Below are positions 14,301-29,300 of a stretch of 64,000 nucleotides of DNA, piece after piece. Positions within the stretch are counted from its first letter, which is position 1; each line of letters begins with the position of its first letter. The stretch is from assembly GCA_021186555.1 (NCBI GenBank), contig JAJKFL010000014.1, forward strand, positions 36,328,033 to 36,392,032, written 5' to 3'. The notes under the pieces are model-generated. The model was not told the origin of the DNA. It saw nothing but the letters and a program-made list of their open reading frames with translations, and made no database searches. Both the position numbers and the translations under genes were made by a program. This stretch comes from Reticulitermes speratus. Its lineage: Eukaryota > Arthropoda > Insecta > Blattodea > Rhinotermitidae.

Positions 14301-17300
14301 TGATGGTACCTGCATACCAGAACACATGGCGTCACATCATAGAAGACAGTAATCTCCATATTGCTCAGCATGAAAACCTCAAATCTCATGCATTTATCTA
14401 AACCCAGCTGAAAGAAAGTGACACAATGAACTTCAGGGCTGCCAACATACTGTGTCATGAACCAGCGGGTGCGATGTCATACTTTACAATATGGATGTGC
14501 GAAGAAAGAAATGTGCAAAGTGCCTTAGACTTTGTGCAATATAACACTTCATTTCCTTTAGTTAAACTCCACTACAAAAAAAGAAGCTGCATTTTTTTAC
14601 AGTGTGAATGGTTATTTAATGTAGGTATATCAAACAACAAGGTTGTTTAATGACGACGATAGGAACCAAGGGAGAACACTTCCTGTCACTGGGAACAAAT
14701 GACAGACCAACTCACAGTCAACAGTATCAACACTCACAAACAGAAGTGCTCATATTCAGGCATCATCAGAGTTGCCATAACAAGGCTCCACTCAAATAAC
14801 CTGGTGAGAATGGAAAGAGCACTTATCAGAGCAAAGACTGAAAGACAAGAAAGAGACAATGGCATTGTCAAATGTCTGGCAGTGTTCCTCTGTGGGACCT
14901 TGCTCTGATGTCTTTCCTCTCTCACCCACCTGTTTCCTTTTCATATAATATGCCACAATAACATGTTTATACTGTTATGGGTCACAGGTCCTCTTCATCT
15001 TGTACACTGACTAGTTTCCCTCAATTCAACAATCCTGGCATCAGAAGTCTGAGAACCCATCTTATAACCCTACGGATGACTGTTAATGAGCATTCTCAGA
15101 CTTCACTTTAGCCAGGATGCATGTACGTTTCTAATTACTTGTTATAGAATGCTGATATCTATGGCTGGTTGATCAAAATAATTTCGGGCATATATTCATT
15201 GGATTTGAACTGGGCTCAAACACCCTTCTACAGCCATGGCAGCACAAAAAACTGTAAATGTTAGTACTGAAAAATTTGTTAAATTCTTATTAATTACACA
15301 ATGAAGATAGTGTTTATGACAAAGTACGTGATTAGTTGTAGAAAGAATTTACATTTACTGAAATTGCAAAAATTGGAGAAAAACCTCACTACAGAGAGTA
15401 AAAGTCTTAAGCATCAAAAGGGTTGATAGCATGATAAATGTGAGGTGGTATTTCCTTCAGATATAAATGTGGTATGAGAGAGGCTTAACCAGAGGTGCCT
15501 TAGTGTAACCCATTCTCACCTGGTAGTCGAGGATGGAGAACCCTAACCCGCGTTCTCCCTTGGTCAGCTCTATTATCTGGGGCTCAGAGCTCCACATGGC
15601 CAAGCCCGTCAGCGGCTCAAGCGATCTTGACTTCATCTTGGAGAAGCTGGCATCAGTAGCTGTTGCTGTGGTAGTGGTGGAAGCAAGCGATCCATCTGAC
15701 TTGGCCTTCACAAGACGATCTGTTGCTGGGATCAGATTTTGAAGGCTGCCTCCAAGAATACTCTGCAAGACCAGACCAACACATTAATCTGCTTATGGGG
15801 TCCCTCTTGAGCAGGGTCTAACTGTCTATGAGGTCTCTCACTTCACCTCCTTTCATTCCACTCTTCATAAACCAACAGAGACAGAAAGTCTTAAATGATC
15901 TCAAATTCTGATACATAAACATTAATTGACCTACCACTAAATTACTTAAGATCTGTGCACAAATAATCTATTACAGAGTACTTACATTGCAAATTTTTCT
16001 ACTGCAAATTACAACATGCAATCAGAGGACCTTGTGGTCTCAGGGGTAAAAATCTGATTGTCATTCACAGAGTTCTGAGTTTGATTCCCAGTAACATCTG
16101 TGTGTAAATTTATCTGCTTACAGAGTGAAACCTTTGCCCGTCCCAAAGACAAAACTTTGGGAACGTCAAGAATATCAGCACACCCCCCTCCTACTCCCAC
16201 CCCATTCAGCAATGGTTCAGGGCCCACATTACACTGTAGATTGGCTATGTCAGCCATCACTCATGATCACCCTCTCATGGGTGTGACAGAATCTGTCCCT
16301 ATGCATAGCTCCACACCACAACCAACTCCACACACTGCCCTGGCAGGCACAGGCCAGAAAGATATACAGTATATCATATATATATATATAAGTATATATA
16401 TATATATAAGTATATATATATATAAGTATATATATATATAAGATATATCAGTAAGTAAACAGAGTTTACAAGAGTAAAAATGCACTTATCGGGTCCGTAC
16501 AAATTCATTCCATGCATTTGAAGTTCAGCCAGAACAATTTTGACATTAAAACCCAATGACAATGAAAATACAGTAATTATGACCTCATTCAAGCATTATC
16601 TTGAAAATATAAACTAAATTCTTGTTGAAGAAACCACATTTCTTCCACATATTTCTTAGAATTGCTGGGCCTTTTGGTTCTCAGAACTGGGGAAGTGTGT
16701 CAAACATTACCAGACTGCAGCTGGAGTTCCTACAATCAAAGGTTCCTCCCCAAAGCTGTTACTTTATCAAATTGTTCATTAACAAAGTGATACAATTCTT
16801 ATACATAGGTTGATGTTCAGTTCATTCCAGTGTTCAGTGATGTCTATGCAAAATCCAAAGTAGCATATCAAGTGGTGATCATAACCTGAGGAAAAGTTTT
16901 CCCTTTCAGTTCCACAAACACTTCAAGATGTGACTTCATGTCATACATCTCAAAACTACAAACTTCCATAAGCACAGGACAGTGTTAGTGTGGGAACAGC
17001 ACTTCCCTCTGACATAAATCACTGTAACACTTGTCATTTTAAGAGACACTGTGCACAGATTTTATTGGTATATTAAGAAATGGTATACTATCAAATCACA
17101 AGCCCCTCTATTCTTTACAGGAAAGACGAGGCACTGCTCCCTCAGGACTCACTTGGTGCTCCATCTGTCGCTAGACCAGCCAGTTTCTGTATTCTGACGT
17201 TCAGACTTTGCAGCACCTTCTTGACTCTACCACATAAATCTCAACCTGCTGTGATCCCTTTGATTAGTATTCAGGGTGCTTACTCCTCAATTACATTGAA

Positions 17301-20300
17301 TTCCACCAATAATTATGCAAACAAAACAGCAAGATACACCGTACAAGATTTGAGGTCCTTATAGCACTGTTGCTTTGGATTCAAATCTTTCTTGATGTGA
17401 TACTGTGTCACTTGGAGAGTGGCTCCTTTGAAATGCCAGGAACCAGTCACCGAATGACACAGAGTCCCATACCGCAAGACCTGAACCCAAGTTATTCTGT
17501 GTCACACACGTAAGTGTTGTCGTCCAGTGCCACTGTAAACCACTGACAATTATTACCTTCCATTTGCAAGCTTTCTTCTTTGTTGCTTGAGAGTCTGTCA
17601 ATTTTTCTTCTGACAGTGAGTCCTGAATACACTAATTTTACAAATGATGTGTTTTTGTCAGGATATGCAACATATGCAATAACCTCTGAAGCATTCCTTT
17701 ATTATTTCCCCATCATTAGAGTGTTTCTTCTTGCTAAAATTTCAGAAACCGAATGATTAGCATGCACTACAGATAAGGCTGAACTTCTGAGCACACTTTG
17801 CCACTGGACAAGACAGCTTTGAAGCTGAGTTCCAACTGAGCTGTTACACCACTCAATTGTGATTCACGCTTCATTTTGTAATCCCCTTAACATTATGACA
17901 TATTTTCATCACAAAAAACACAAGCAGCAGCAGCACCTTTAATACCAATAATACTCTTCAGTCCACTTCATCTAAAATGTACAACTTTTACCAATAACTT
18001 TTCTCTCTAAAGTGCAGCCATATTACGGCACCACAGTTTACTTTAAAAACAAATAAATTACTTACTGTTACATCAATGTGCTACACTTTTTTTTAACTAA
18101 CAGTACCGAATTCAAATTACTATTTACTAACAACCTATTTTACAAACAAACTCACGAGTCACTTCCATACAGTCTTTCCAGTTGCACTGGTTTCCTGTGT
18201 TTTACTACATACAGGCCTAAGTGCCAATGTACAGGTTTTATGGTCTGCTAAACAAAAACCACAATAATGCAGTGTCCACAGTAATACACACTCCTGTATA
18301 ACTGCTCTATTTAACCTTCACCAAACATTAGTCAGAAATCTACAACCTACTTATAACCAACACAAAAATGATACAAAAATGCAAGGTCTCTCAAAGCCAA
18401 CATTGTAACAATCACATTGTCATCTCAGGTCATGCTAGCAAGGGAAAAACAATGCTAGCAGCCAACACATCAAGTTCATACACAGCAAATCATGAAGAAC
18501 TGTTGGCTCAAGTGGCACACTACATGCTGCCAGCTGATGTGATCTCACTGCAACAACAGAAGTTAATATTGTGGATGCCTGCCAACAAACTATCTGCTCC
18601 ACTATATATGACATCTAGTTGCGGTTTTTAAATGTAAATATTTTAAATCTGCCGATGTGTACAAATTCCTTTCAAAATATTTTGGGAACAACATTTTTAA
18701 CTCAATATTTTTAATTTTTCATTAACAGAATCCATTCATGAGCGTCCCTGGGAATCCAGCAGGTCACACATGGCCCATGGTTTGCTTATGACTATACTAT
18801 ATAACCATAAACCAGACAATCACCTTGAGCAGCCCTGCTTTAGCGTCAAATCTGAAAAATGAAAATGTACCACATATACCTCCCTTGCACCAGGCTCTAA
18901 AATGTTCCACCTACCCTAGCTGCAAACGCTGCTCTATCCTGTGAAGTGTCTATCAGGCGATATGGTGCTGTATCTCCAGAACGTCGAGCACACACCATTC
19001 TCACGTTCACTGGCAAATCTTTCAGGATGGTCACCACCTCGATGTGATTCATGCCCAGCAAACGATGCCCGTTCACCTATGCAACAATAACATCAACCTC
19101 AGCCACTGCAACTACACCATTTTCATGGTGTAGTATATAATGACCAGCTTAAATTTATATTTACGTTAATAATGTAAGTCTTATGACTGTATGACCATGC
19201 AATCTACAAGCAGACGATTAATAATACAAAGAAAAGTGTAAAGATACACTCTGGTTGTGGAAGTGGGGGAAGGCTGAGTCCCTCTGTATTGTGTTCTACT
19301 ATATCAGCTCCTGATGAGAAATCAATATGTAGCACTGGTGGAATAGTAACAAGTGAATCCCATATCACTTACTTTACTACCAACCACAGGCCTCAATAAA
19401 GAGAATAGCAATTAACCACCTGGGCTATGGCACAGCCCAAACAGCAGACATTTTTTTATTCAATTTATAACATGAGTCCCAAAAACTTACAAGTGACACA
19501 AAAAATTATCTCATTATGATCAATTATTTAAGATATGAGGTTCTCACAGAAGTGGTGCCAGACAAAGTGACCATTTGCTAGTCAACATGGTGTTGTATCT
19601 CAGAGACCTGAATCTTCATCAAGATTAAGTACATTTTGCCTAAAACAATCTATGAGTTGTTGCATCTACATTGAAAAAGACAAGTTTGTATGAAATGCCA
19701 GTCATATTTCATACAGCTTACACTGATACTAGCAAACAATGGTACAAGAGCTCACCTCTAACAACTCGTCTCCAGAATGCAGGCACCCATTTTTCCCCAC
19801 TGGTCCCTCTGGTAAGATGGAGCGAATGTAGTGGTGTGGGCGTACCTCCTGGCCATCTTCCACATCAACTGTACCCTCCAGACTGATCCCCAGACCACCT
19901 CCCTCTCCAAACTTACACAGTTGTGCTACCTATACACATAAAAAAGCATTACTCATCACAGAATCAGCCTACTTCCAATGTTACTGAAAATGCCGCTAAA
20001 CACAACACAAATAACCGCCTCCCTCCTGATAACTCCATAAAGCAAAGTCCTTCTTCAGGAGCTAACAGGTCCTCACCTAGTCAAGAAATTCCCCCATGGA
20101 ACTTGAAGGTTCATTACAATGTTCATAAAATCCTGCCACTTGTCCCTATACTCAGCCACATGAATTCTGTCCACACCCCCCATCCCATTTCTTTAACATC
20201 CATTTTAACACTATCCTCCCATCTATGACTTGGTCTTCCACACATCTCCTTCCTTCACGGTTTTCAACCAAAAGTCTGTACGCATTTCTCTTTTCCCCCA

Positions 20301-23300
20301 TACGTGCCATATACCCCACCCACCGCACTCTCCCTGAAAAATACAAATCATGAAGCTCCTAATTATGTAATTTTCTCCAGCTTCCTATCACTCCCCCCCA
20401 CTTAAGTATAAAGAAACCATGATGCAGTAAATAAATCAGAAGGCGCAAAGCAAAACGTGAAGACACTGGGGCAGACTTACAAGTACCTTCACCAGATAGA
20501 GAGAGAGAGAGACAGAGAGTGGGGGGGAGGGCGGGCGGGGGGGGGGGGGGGGAGAGAGAGGTTGATTATTAAGGCACAAAAAAGTCAACATTCAGAAATA
20601 ACAACGAAAGAGTACTGTATCATAAAATAACAGGTGCATTTCTTATTATGTCCCTGAGCACTACAGCTGATGGAAGCATTACCACATACACAGCCTCCAT
20701 CCAATGCGAAATTACAGTGTGTTTTTCCCCTGCAGTCAATTTACCTTCTTTCATAGAAGTCACAGAGTGGTGACCTGCAGCCTCTAAGGAGGCCTTGCAC
20801 TTTCTGAAAATATTGCTTAACACCTGACAAAGCTATCTTTGAATGTTGTCTTCAAATTTTTGCATACAAAACTGGATTGGCCTATATTTTCTCTTCTCCT
20901 GTAAATTCCCTCTAGAATTATGTCAGAATTACTGAATATTATGATAAGGATTTTTTCTTCAAAAGCATGAGCCCTATGACTTTACATACAGTGCACACCA
21001 AACGAGCTTTTAAGGTCAAGCAAATGAAGTGCAGGGGGGTTTTCAGAATGCCAGTATCTGTTATTTTAGCTGTTTACAATCCTATGTAAAGTACACAACA
21101 CCTCATTCAAGAAAAGCACAAGTATTTTAAATCTTTCTTTTTGTCAGACAATTAACCTGTCACGAGAAATTTTTCCACTATTCTGTACGATGTTGCTGGC
21201 ATGGGATATTATTCACAAAACATTCAGCACTCCTCCTTCTCTGACACATACTTTGCACAAGTAATGCATAACAAACACTCTTCATGCAACTGAATACATT
21301 TCACACATGCAGTGAGACCTTCTGAGGTCCACGTGTGAGAAGAGATGACTAACAGCTAAGTGCCCATTCCAGCTACTCAAGTATCAGCAGCAAGACAGAG
21401 ACACTGTAAGCTGTTACACATATGCACACCAACAACACACATTACCGTGCTCAGAGACATGATAAATTCACCTCTCTGTATAATGAATAAGAAAAATACA
21501 TGGCCCTCGATAGTTCATGAATATGGTAGGTGTCAGGGTAGACCAGGATAAGGATGAAAGGATAAATAATAAAAGTAAACACATACACCATATGCAGTCC
21601 ATTGTAAGACAACATTATTTAACTTTTACATTCAACTGCAACTGGAGGCTGTAATATATTTAAAAAAAAAATATGGGGAAAAGAAAATGTAGATCAATAA
21701 GTCATGATAACAAAAACCTATGGGAAAAAGTGTGAGTCAATTATTTTTTCTAATGCAGACAAACAGGAAAATATGTGAGTCAATGATTTCTGGTAATGCA
21801 GACATACAAGAACAAATGCAAATCAGTGACATGTGTAATAAAGATATCTGCAAGCTGAAGTAAATCTTAAAAATTGCTTATCCATAAATACTGTACTGCT
21901 AAGACAGCTATTCAAAAGCAGTAGGGGATATTTGTTACATCTTACACAGACTACACAGAAGCAATATTCCTTTGTTCTTGCGATTAAATGAATGGTATGC
22001 AAAAGACTGCTGTAATTTACCACTATTTCTACATCTGGTCCCATTATCTTGCCCCACTTGGCCTTGATAGCTGCCTCGACCACAGGTTTCAGCTTGCCGG
22101 CATAGTTAGTATCAATCAGTGCTTCCACATTGTCCACTGTAACATCTGGGTTTGTGGCCTCCAGCGGCTCTAGCACCATGGAGTCGATCGTTGTGTGTGA
22201 CTCGCCCTCCACCTCAATCTCTGTCTCCTCTCCATCCTGTACACAAGTACATATAGTTCATCAGTGCCTGAACTCCTGGATCAATTCAAAATGAACAATG
22301 TAGTTAAGATCTGCAACAGATTTATACATAGGGAAGCAAATAAACCACCAAAGGTAATAGACACTTACCAACCAACATACTTCAGACATGTATATGAGCT
22401 GAATAATTAAAGAGGCAGGACAACAAGAAAGTTCTTAGAGGGACATTCAAATCTTGAAAGAAGATATTCATAAAAGACTGAGAGAAGACTGTGCCAAGGT
22501 TCAGGAAGTCAGTCACTGGCACTAATCAAGGAGGTGCTGGGTAAATCCCAGGCCAGTTCATGTTGAGTTTGTGGTGGATAAAGTGGGATTCAGACAGAAG
22601 TTTCAACGAGTACTTTGGTTTTTCCCTGTCAATATCATTCCCCCACTACTCCATACTCATTCATTCATCTATCGCATACACTACATAATCTCAGTAACAG
22701 ACACCATCACTAGGTATAAAAAAAGACTTAGAGGAAACAGACTCAGGCACAAAATGAAGATACCTACGAGAGTATAGGAACCAACAACAAGAAGGAAGAA
22801 AGAGATGTAGCTGGGAGTCTTAATAAACACAGAAGGGGTAATCAGATGATGCCAAGATGAAAACAAATAGGATGGCATGAGGCCAAAACTGAAGCCAAGG
22901 AGTGAAAAAACGTGTTCATCTATGTAACAGTCATACACCATAATGCACATAAGGCTATCATAGAACCAATACATTTATTAGCACAGATCAAATTCTAGAT
23001 GCATGAAACTGGGCTAACGTGATACAGCAACTTGTCTTTCATAGTTGATTGGACTAATGTGATACAGCAACTTGTCTTTCATAGTTCCACTGGACCAATG
23101 TAACACAGAAACTTATCTTTCATGGTCCCATTAGACTAATACGATACAGAAACTTGTGTCTATCATATTCCCACTGGAGACAAATGCAATGCAGCAACTT
23201 GTGTCTTTCAAGGTCCCACTGGACTAATCTAACAGAGCAACTTGTGTCTTTCAAGGTCCCACTAGACTGATTTACCACAGCAACTTGTGCCTTTCATGGT

Positions 23301-26300
23301 CCCTCTGGGCGAATGTGATAGGGCAACTTGGGTCTTTCATGCTCCCACTTGACTACTGTGATACAGCAACTTGTGTCTTCCATGGTCTCTCTGGGCTAAT
23401 GTGGTACATCACATTGTCTTTCATGGTCCCATTGGACTAATGTGATACAACACCCTGTGTCTTTCATGGACCCACTGGACTGATGTGATACAGCACCTTG
23501 TGTTTTCCATGGACCCACTGGACTAATGTGATAATGCAACTTGCATCTTTCACAATACCACTAAACAATCCAATACCCCAGCATTTATGAGCCAGCAATA
23601 CTCAGCTGGTTGTAGATTTGATAAATTCACCACCTTGTACCTGAAATCAGGGGTCTCAAGACACATTTCTAAACACAAAAATGAACCACTTACCGTGCTG
23701 ACTGGGAAGCGAGGCAGTGACGTGGCAGAAGGGGAAGAAGGGGTTGGGGGTTTCAGCTCACTGTTGGCAATGGCTTGTTGCAACTGCTCAAACTTGGGGC
23801 CACGCAGATACCTTTCAAGGCACAATTTGACATTCTGCCCTGTGCTCCTCAACACCTCAACAGCCTGATGATTTGTGTAGCCTTGTAAAGAACGCCCATC
23901 CACCTACAGTAACATCCAAAAGCACTGTAAAACATGGCAAAACCACCTGTCACTTCGAGGATCAATACAAACTTGTACTACACAACAAACAAGCATGGAC
24001 AGTGCTTCACATGTATTTGCAAGGAAATGATAAAAGGGTTCAAAATTGAACAAAAAATTTGGGCTCAAAACAGCCTGTTTGTACCTAAAGCCGGAATTCC
24101 AATTTTCAATCGTAACAGTGACACACAGTAAAAAGACACCTCCTGTCAACTGGAATCACTTTCAGTACTTAATAAAATAATAGTAATGTGAATGAATGGA
24201 AGATTGTGCAATATTTTGTACCAGACATAAAGATGCTGAAATGTAGTCACAGAATACGTCAGAAACAAAGCACAAGGAAAATTTTCAAATGTGACATGAC
24301 ATTGGGAAGAGTTACTTTGAAATTTTTCACCAAGATGAGATGTTACATACTCTGCTCTTCTGATACAAAGGTAAAATTCTCCCTATCCAGGCCATGAAAG
24401 CATATAAGGGAATAGAGATACAGTTCCACTTATTCTTAATCTTGGCACTAAATGGAAGTGAGTAATCAGCTTCATGACCTCGCCACTGTACGCTTGGGAA
24501 AAAGTCCCCTGGTGTCTACTGAACAGAAGGCTTAGTGGGCCCCACTGCTCTTGGAATGTTTTGGAGAAAAGAATAATCTCTTGCCCCTGCCAGAATCAAA
24601 TCATGCCAACTCAGCTGGTACAGCATACAGAAGTTTGAAACATACTCTATGATAATTCTTTAGCAAACAATTTGACACAAAGGACTTGGGAACTATATAA
24701 ATAAATCATTCTGTGCGTTACAAACCTCAACAATGCGATCGTTCACTTGGATCTTCTTGCACAGGTCAGCAGCACTGCCCTCACTGATGCTCTTTACAAA
24801 AATCCCAGATAATTCCTCTGCAAATGAGCAAAAGAAAACGCCCACTTAATTCACAGTGCTAAAAATTCACCCATACTGTAATACATATACAGTGGAACCT
24901 CACTGAATCGTTCCCGTTACCTTCGTTTTCCCACTTATATTGTCTGCCTTATTTGATCCTGGAACTAGCCCCATATAAGTAACACTATTTTTTTCCCGCC
25001 TCCATCGGTCCTCGAACTGTCATTTTATTGCGTTGATCATTGAAAAATCACGCTCCTGACGCAACATTTTCCCACATGGATAGTTCTTAAAATTTGAAGC
25101 GATGATTTAGTGCGCTGCGCACGTGTGTATTGCTTTCTTAGTGCCGCCTGGATTGCCTGCTGCATGTTGAACCAAATACCAGAATGAGAAAATTGCCTTA
25201 ATTTCTATCATTTTGGTTTTCCGTGAGATTGAGATGCATGTATATTCTTATACAAGATCTTCGAAAGACAAGGGAAAAGTTGGGAACTTCTTCAAATAAA
25301 ACAATAATACCTCCAGGGGATATTAATCCTTGATGCTTTACAACGCAGATGAGATGGGGCTCTTCTACAACGTGCTTCCTGATAGAACCTTGGCTCTCAA
25401 AGGAGAGTCTTGTCATGGTGGGAAAAACTCTAAAAGACAGACTTACTGTTTTCCTTTCTGTTAACAATGATGGAAGTGACAAACAAGTGCCGATTGTTAT
25501 CAGAAAATCTCCGAAACTGTGATGTTTCAAGAATATAAAAAAATTACCCTCCAAATACCATGCGAACAATAAAGCGTGGATGACCACAGACATTTTTTCT
25601 TCATTTCTGCATTCATTAGACGCAAGTATGGGTGTGCAAAACAGGAACATTCTCCTCTTTGTGGACAATTGTGCTGCACATCCAAAGGATACATCGTTTC
25701 TAAGAAATGTAAAAGTCATACGGTACCCGGCAAATTGTACAAGTGCGCTCCAGCCCCTTGATTTAGGGGTAATAAAGTGGTATAAGCAGCTATATAGAAA
25801 ACGCCTCATGCAAACACCTGTTTGCTTAATGGATGCAGGCAAAGATCAAAGATACGAAAAAGAACATGAACATGTTGGAAGCTGTGCACTACACTGTGGC
25901 AGCCTTGCAACAAGTAACCCAGTAGACAATCGAAAATTGTTTTTGGACAGCTGGTTAAATGCAGGGACAATCTTCAGGCGATAGTGATGTCATATTGACC
26001 AACGATGACAACGATTTCCGCCAAGACTGGGAAAAGTTCAGTGGCATGAACAAATATAAATTCGAGGACTACGTCTCTGTGGACAGTCACGTGGCAACCA
26101 GTAGTGTAGAAACAGTGCAGGAGCTGTGGAAAAGCCTCATGGCATCCGGGAGTGTGAAGGGGAAAGAAGGAGGCGGAGAAGAAGAAGATGGCGAACCCGA
26201 TGTTGTGCTGAGCTTTGCTGAGACACTTGAAGCGCTGATGAAAGTAAAATATTTCTTTTATGCGCACAGCATGAGTGACAGTGATCGTGAAGGTGTTCTA

Positions 26301-29300
26301 GGCCTTGAAAAATCGTACTTTGAATTGAGGCGTAAAGTTTGCACAAAACAAATGTCAATCAAAGATTTTTTTCAGCAAGAAGTAATAATAATCATTACAT
26401 TGTTCTTATCTATAATTTTTAATGGCTTCCCGGTACTATTGTTTTCCCCTATATATCGTTTTTGTTTTCCATCCCCCTAAAAAACGATGCATCGAGGTTT
26501 TACTGTATACAAACTGAGATAAAGAAAGGTCTCATTTTGGGAGAGACTGTGTGATTGTGGCATACACATACAGACATGCATATGTCTGTGTCTGTGTATG
26601 TGCATGCACATGCATCAGTACACACATGAAATATGAATCACTCACAACACAGTGATATCTCCTTTCAACAAACACCAGAAAAACAAAATTTCAGTACCAC
26701 GACATTCTTTTCTGTGCCCCACCAGTTTACCACATATCTTTATGTAAAAATGTTTCACTATAATGAATACCACTGTAACAAAAATTTAACTTTAATGCAA
26801 AAAAAAATTATCCCACTAAGAAAAAAACAATAGATATAACAAAACGTGTACAAAATCAAAGAAATACGCTGCTTCATGGGCAAGACAAGAGATTGGAAAA
26901 AGTGAAAGGAGTTATGAAGGTTCATAAGAGTATGCTCATTATTCAGAACTATAAGATTGTACACATGCTAGTGGACATGATGTGTTGAGGGAGAAATCCC
27001 ATGAATAAAAACCAAAGATACAAACCCCTCCCACATCTCAACCCCAGCCCAAGAGTGCCAGCCAGACAATGAATTCCACACTCAAGGCACGTTTCAAATG
27101 CTCAACCGCATGACTTAGCCACATGATAAGAATTAAGAACTAAAACCTTCTGCATATGACTGATCTCCCACACCCTCTGTATATCACTGCTGTCCATTAC
27201 CCACTGTAGAGGACTGCTGTCCTATCCTCTGTATATTACTGCTGTCCTATCCTCTCTGCATATGACTGCTGTCCTATCCTCTGTATATTACTGCTGTCCT
27301 ATCCTCTCTGCATACGATTGCTGGCCCACACCCACTGTACATGACTGCTGGCCCACAACCTCCATATGTGACTGCTGCCCAGTACACACTGTAGAAGACT
27401 GCTATCCTATCCTCTCTGCATAAGACTGTTGGCCCACACCCACTGTACATGACTGCTGGCCCACAACCTCCATATACGACTGCTGCCCAGTACACACTGT
27501 AGAAGACTGCTATCCTATCCTCTCTGCATAAGACTGTTAGCCCACACCCACTGTACATGACTGCTGGCCCACAACCTCCATATACGACTGCTGCCCAGTA
27601 CACACTGTAGAAGACTGCTATCCTATCCTCTCTGCATACAACTGCTGGCCCACACCCACTGTACATGACTGCTGGCCTACACCCTCCATATATGACTGCT
27701 GTCCAGCACACACTGTAGAGGACTGCTATCCTATCCTCTCTGCATACAACTGCTGGCCCACACCCACTGTACATGACTGCTGGCCCACACCCTCCATATA
27801 CGACTGCTGCCCAGCACACACTGTAGAAGACTGCTATCCTATCCTCTCTGCATAAGACTGCTGGCCCACACCCACTGTAAATGACTGCTGTCCAGCACAC
27901 ACTGTAGAAGACTGCTATTCTATCCTCTCTGCATATGACTGCTATCCTATCCTCTCTGCATATGACTGCTGTCCTATCCTCTGTATATGCCTGCTGCCAC
28001 ACATGCTCTTCACTTGAGCGACATCACACTCTCTGCATATGACTGCTGTCCATCTGTCCATTCTCTCTGTACGACTGTGTCAGAAACTCTCTACAAGACT
28101 GACGTCCCATGTCCACCATACTCCTCAGTCCTAGTGATGTACGACTGTTTCCAAAGACAAAGTGGGTGCTTTGATGACATACAGAAAAGACACAGTTCAA
28201 AAATGTGTTCATCTCACCTCAAAAATGTTAATCATTATTTCTATTTATAGTTTGGTTTTTGATCATGCTAGCTCACCCTTCTCACACACGTATCCAGCAA
28301 TCGTAATCCCCAAGCCATGGTAGTCCTTCTTCAGTTCAACGGTGAACTTCTCCATTTCAGGCAGTGGTGTTTCAAGTGGCATCATGTCCATGGTAAGGAC
28401 TGGAAGGGATGGGGTAGTGGTCAGAATAGGAGCTGCTCCAATGGGCTGAGGGTTCCTCACAACATCAACCACCAGATTTGGTTCAGGCTGCAACACAATA
28501 TTTAACACCAATAACAGGCAGCCAAACATTTTCACACAATTAATACATCAACCAACATATGCACTTAATAAAATACAATTCAAGACAAGTACACAATGCC
28601 TATACGTTTTGGCGCTGGGGTGCCAACACCAGGGGGTTATTCAGAACAGAGGAGTACAAGTCCGAAGGCTTGTACTAATACAATTATCCTAAAGTTAACA
28701 TATCACATACAGTGTTGTAGAACCAGATTTAGAATAAATCATAAAGCACAATTAACTGTTGTTTCCAAATTACAAGAGATCTGCCAACACTACAGCATCA
28801 TACGACTTAAAAGCTGCATTTCCAGGTGATAAGAATGCCATGAACAATATAACACTATCACCATTCACTTCAGGCCCTTAAGTTTAGTTAATAACAGACA
28901 CATCTCAAGGACACACCGGCAAAACACGTTATGTTTCAGTGCAACTCACATGAAGCTCAATCTCTGAGTCCTGCTGGCTAAAGATGAAATGGTTATCATA
29001 CGTGTCCACCACCGGTGTATGGGGATTGAACGTCTCAGGGTAGCCATTCTGGAGGAGGTGGCGGTCCAGTTCATCTGGATCTCCCAGGATTTTTGTAGGG
29101 ACAATCGGAGCATGACTACCCAGAGCCTGTAGAGCAAAATGATGCTGTCAAAAGGACAATGTGGCAAGAAAGTGGAGTCTCATCTTATCCTTACTGTGGA
29201 AAGTACTTGCCTGTATCACCTATTCTGCACTGCAAATAACGTGCAATTGACTGACCAACCAATACATTCTTCCTCTTGAACTTCATGACTGAGATTATGG

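Larger units (their letters stand above)
5334..15519 (-). other. Patj intron (10.2 kb)
   Basis: Intron between the two PDZ5 exons. Apart from the MITE (8925-9079), 36-bp array (9579-9946), pogo-like end (10870-10960), foldback (13855-14100) and dispersed repeat (14280-14405) it is AT-rich and unremarkable. Short runs at 8000-8020 (ATT)n and 8561-8571 (C tract) are simple sequence. Open stretches of 60-100 codons occur but show no conserved motif. Confidence 0.75.
15763..18914 (-). other. Patj intron (3.2 kb)
   Basis: Contains a possible SINE head (16020-16110) and an AT microsatellite (16375-16443). The rest (16450-18910) is AT-rich without a recognisable gene or element. Confidence 0.75.

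Noticed and set aside
25198..25842. 214-codon minus-strand open frame
   Set aside because: Antisense shadow of the Tigger-like transposase, which is readable on the plus strand.
27274..28002. 242-codon minus-strand open frame with a Cys-Arg-Glu-Asp-Arg repeat
   Set aside because: Degenerate minisatellite artefact inside a Patj intron.
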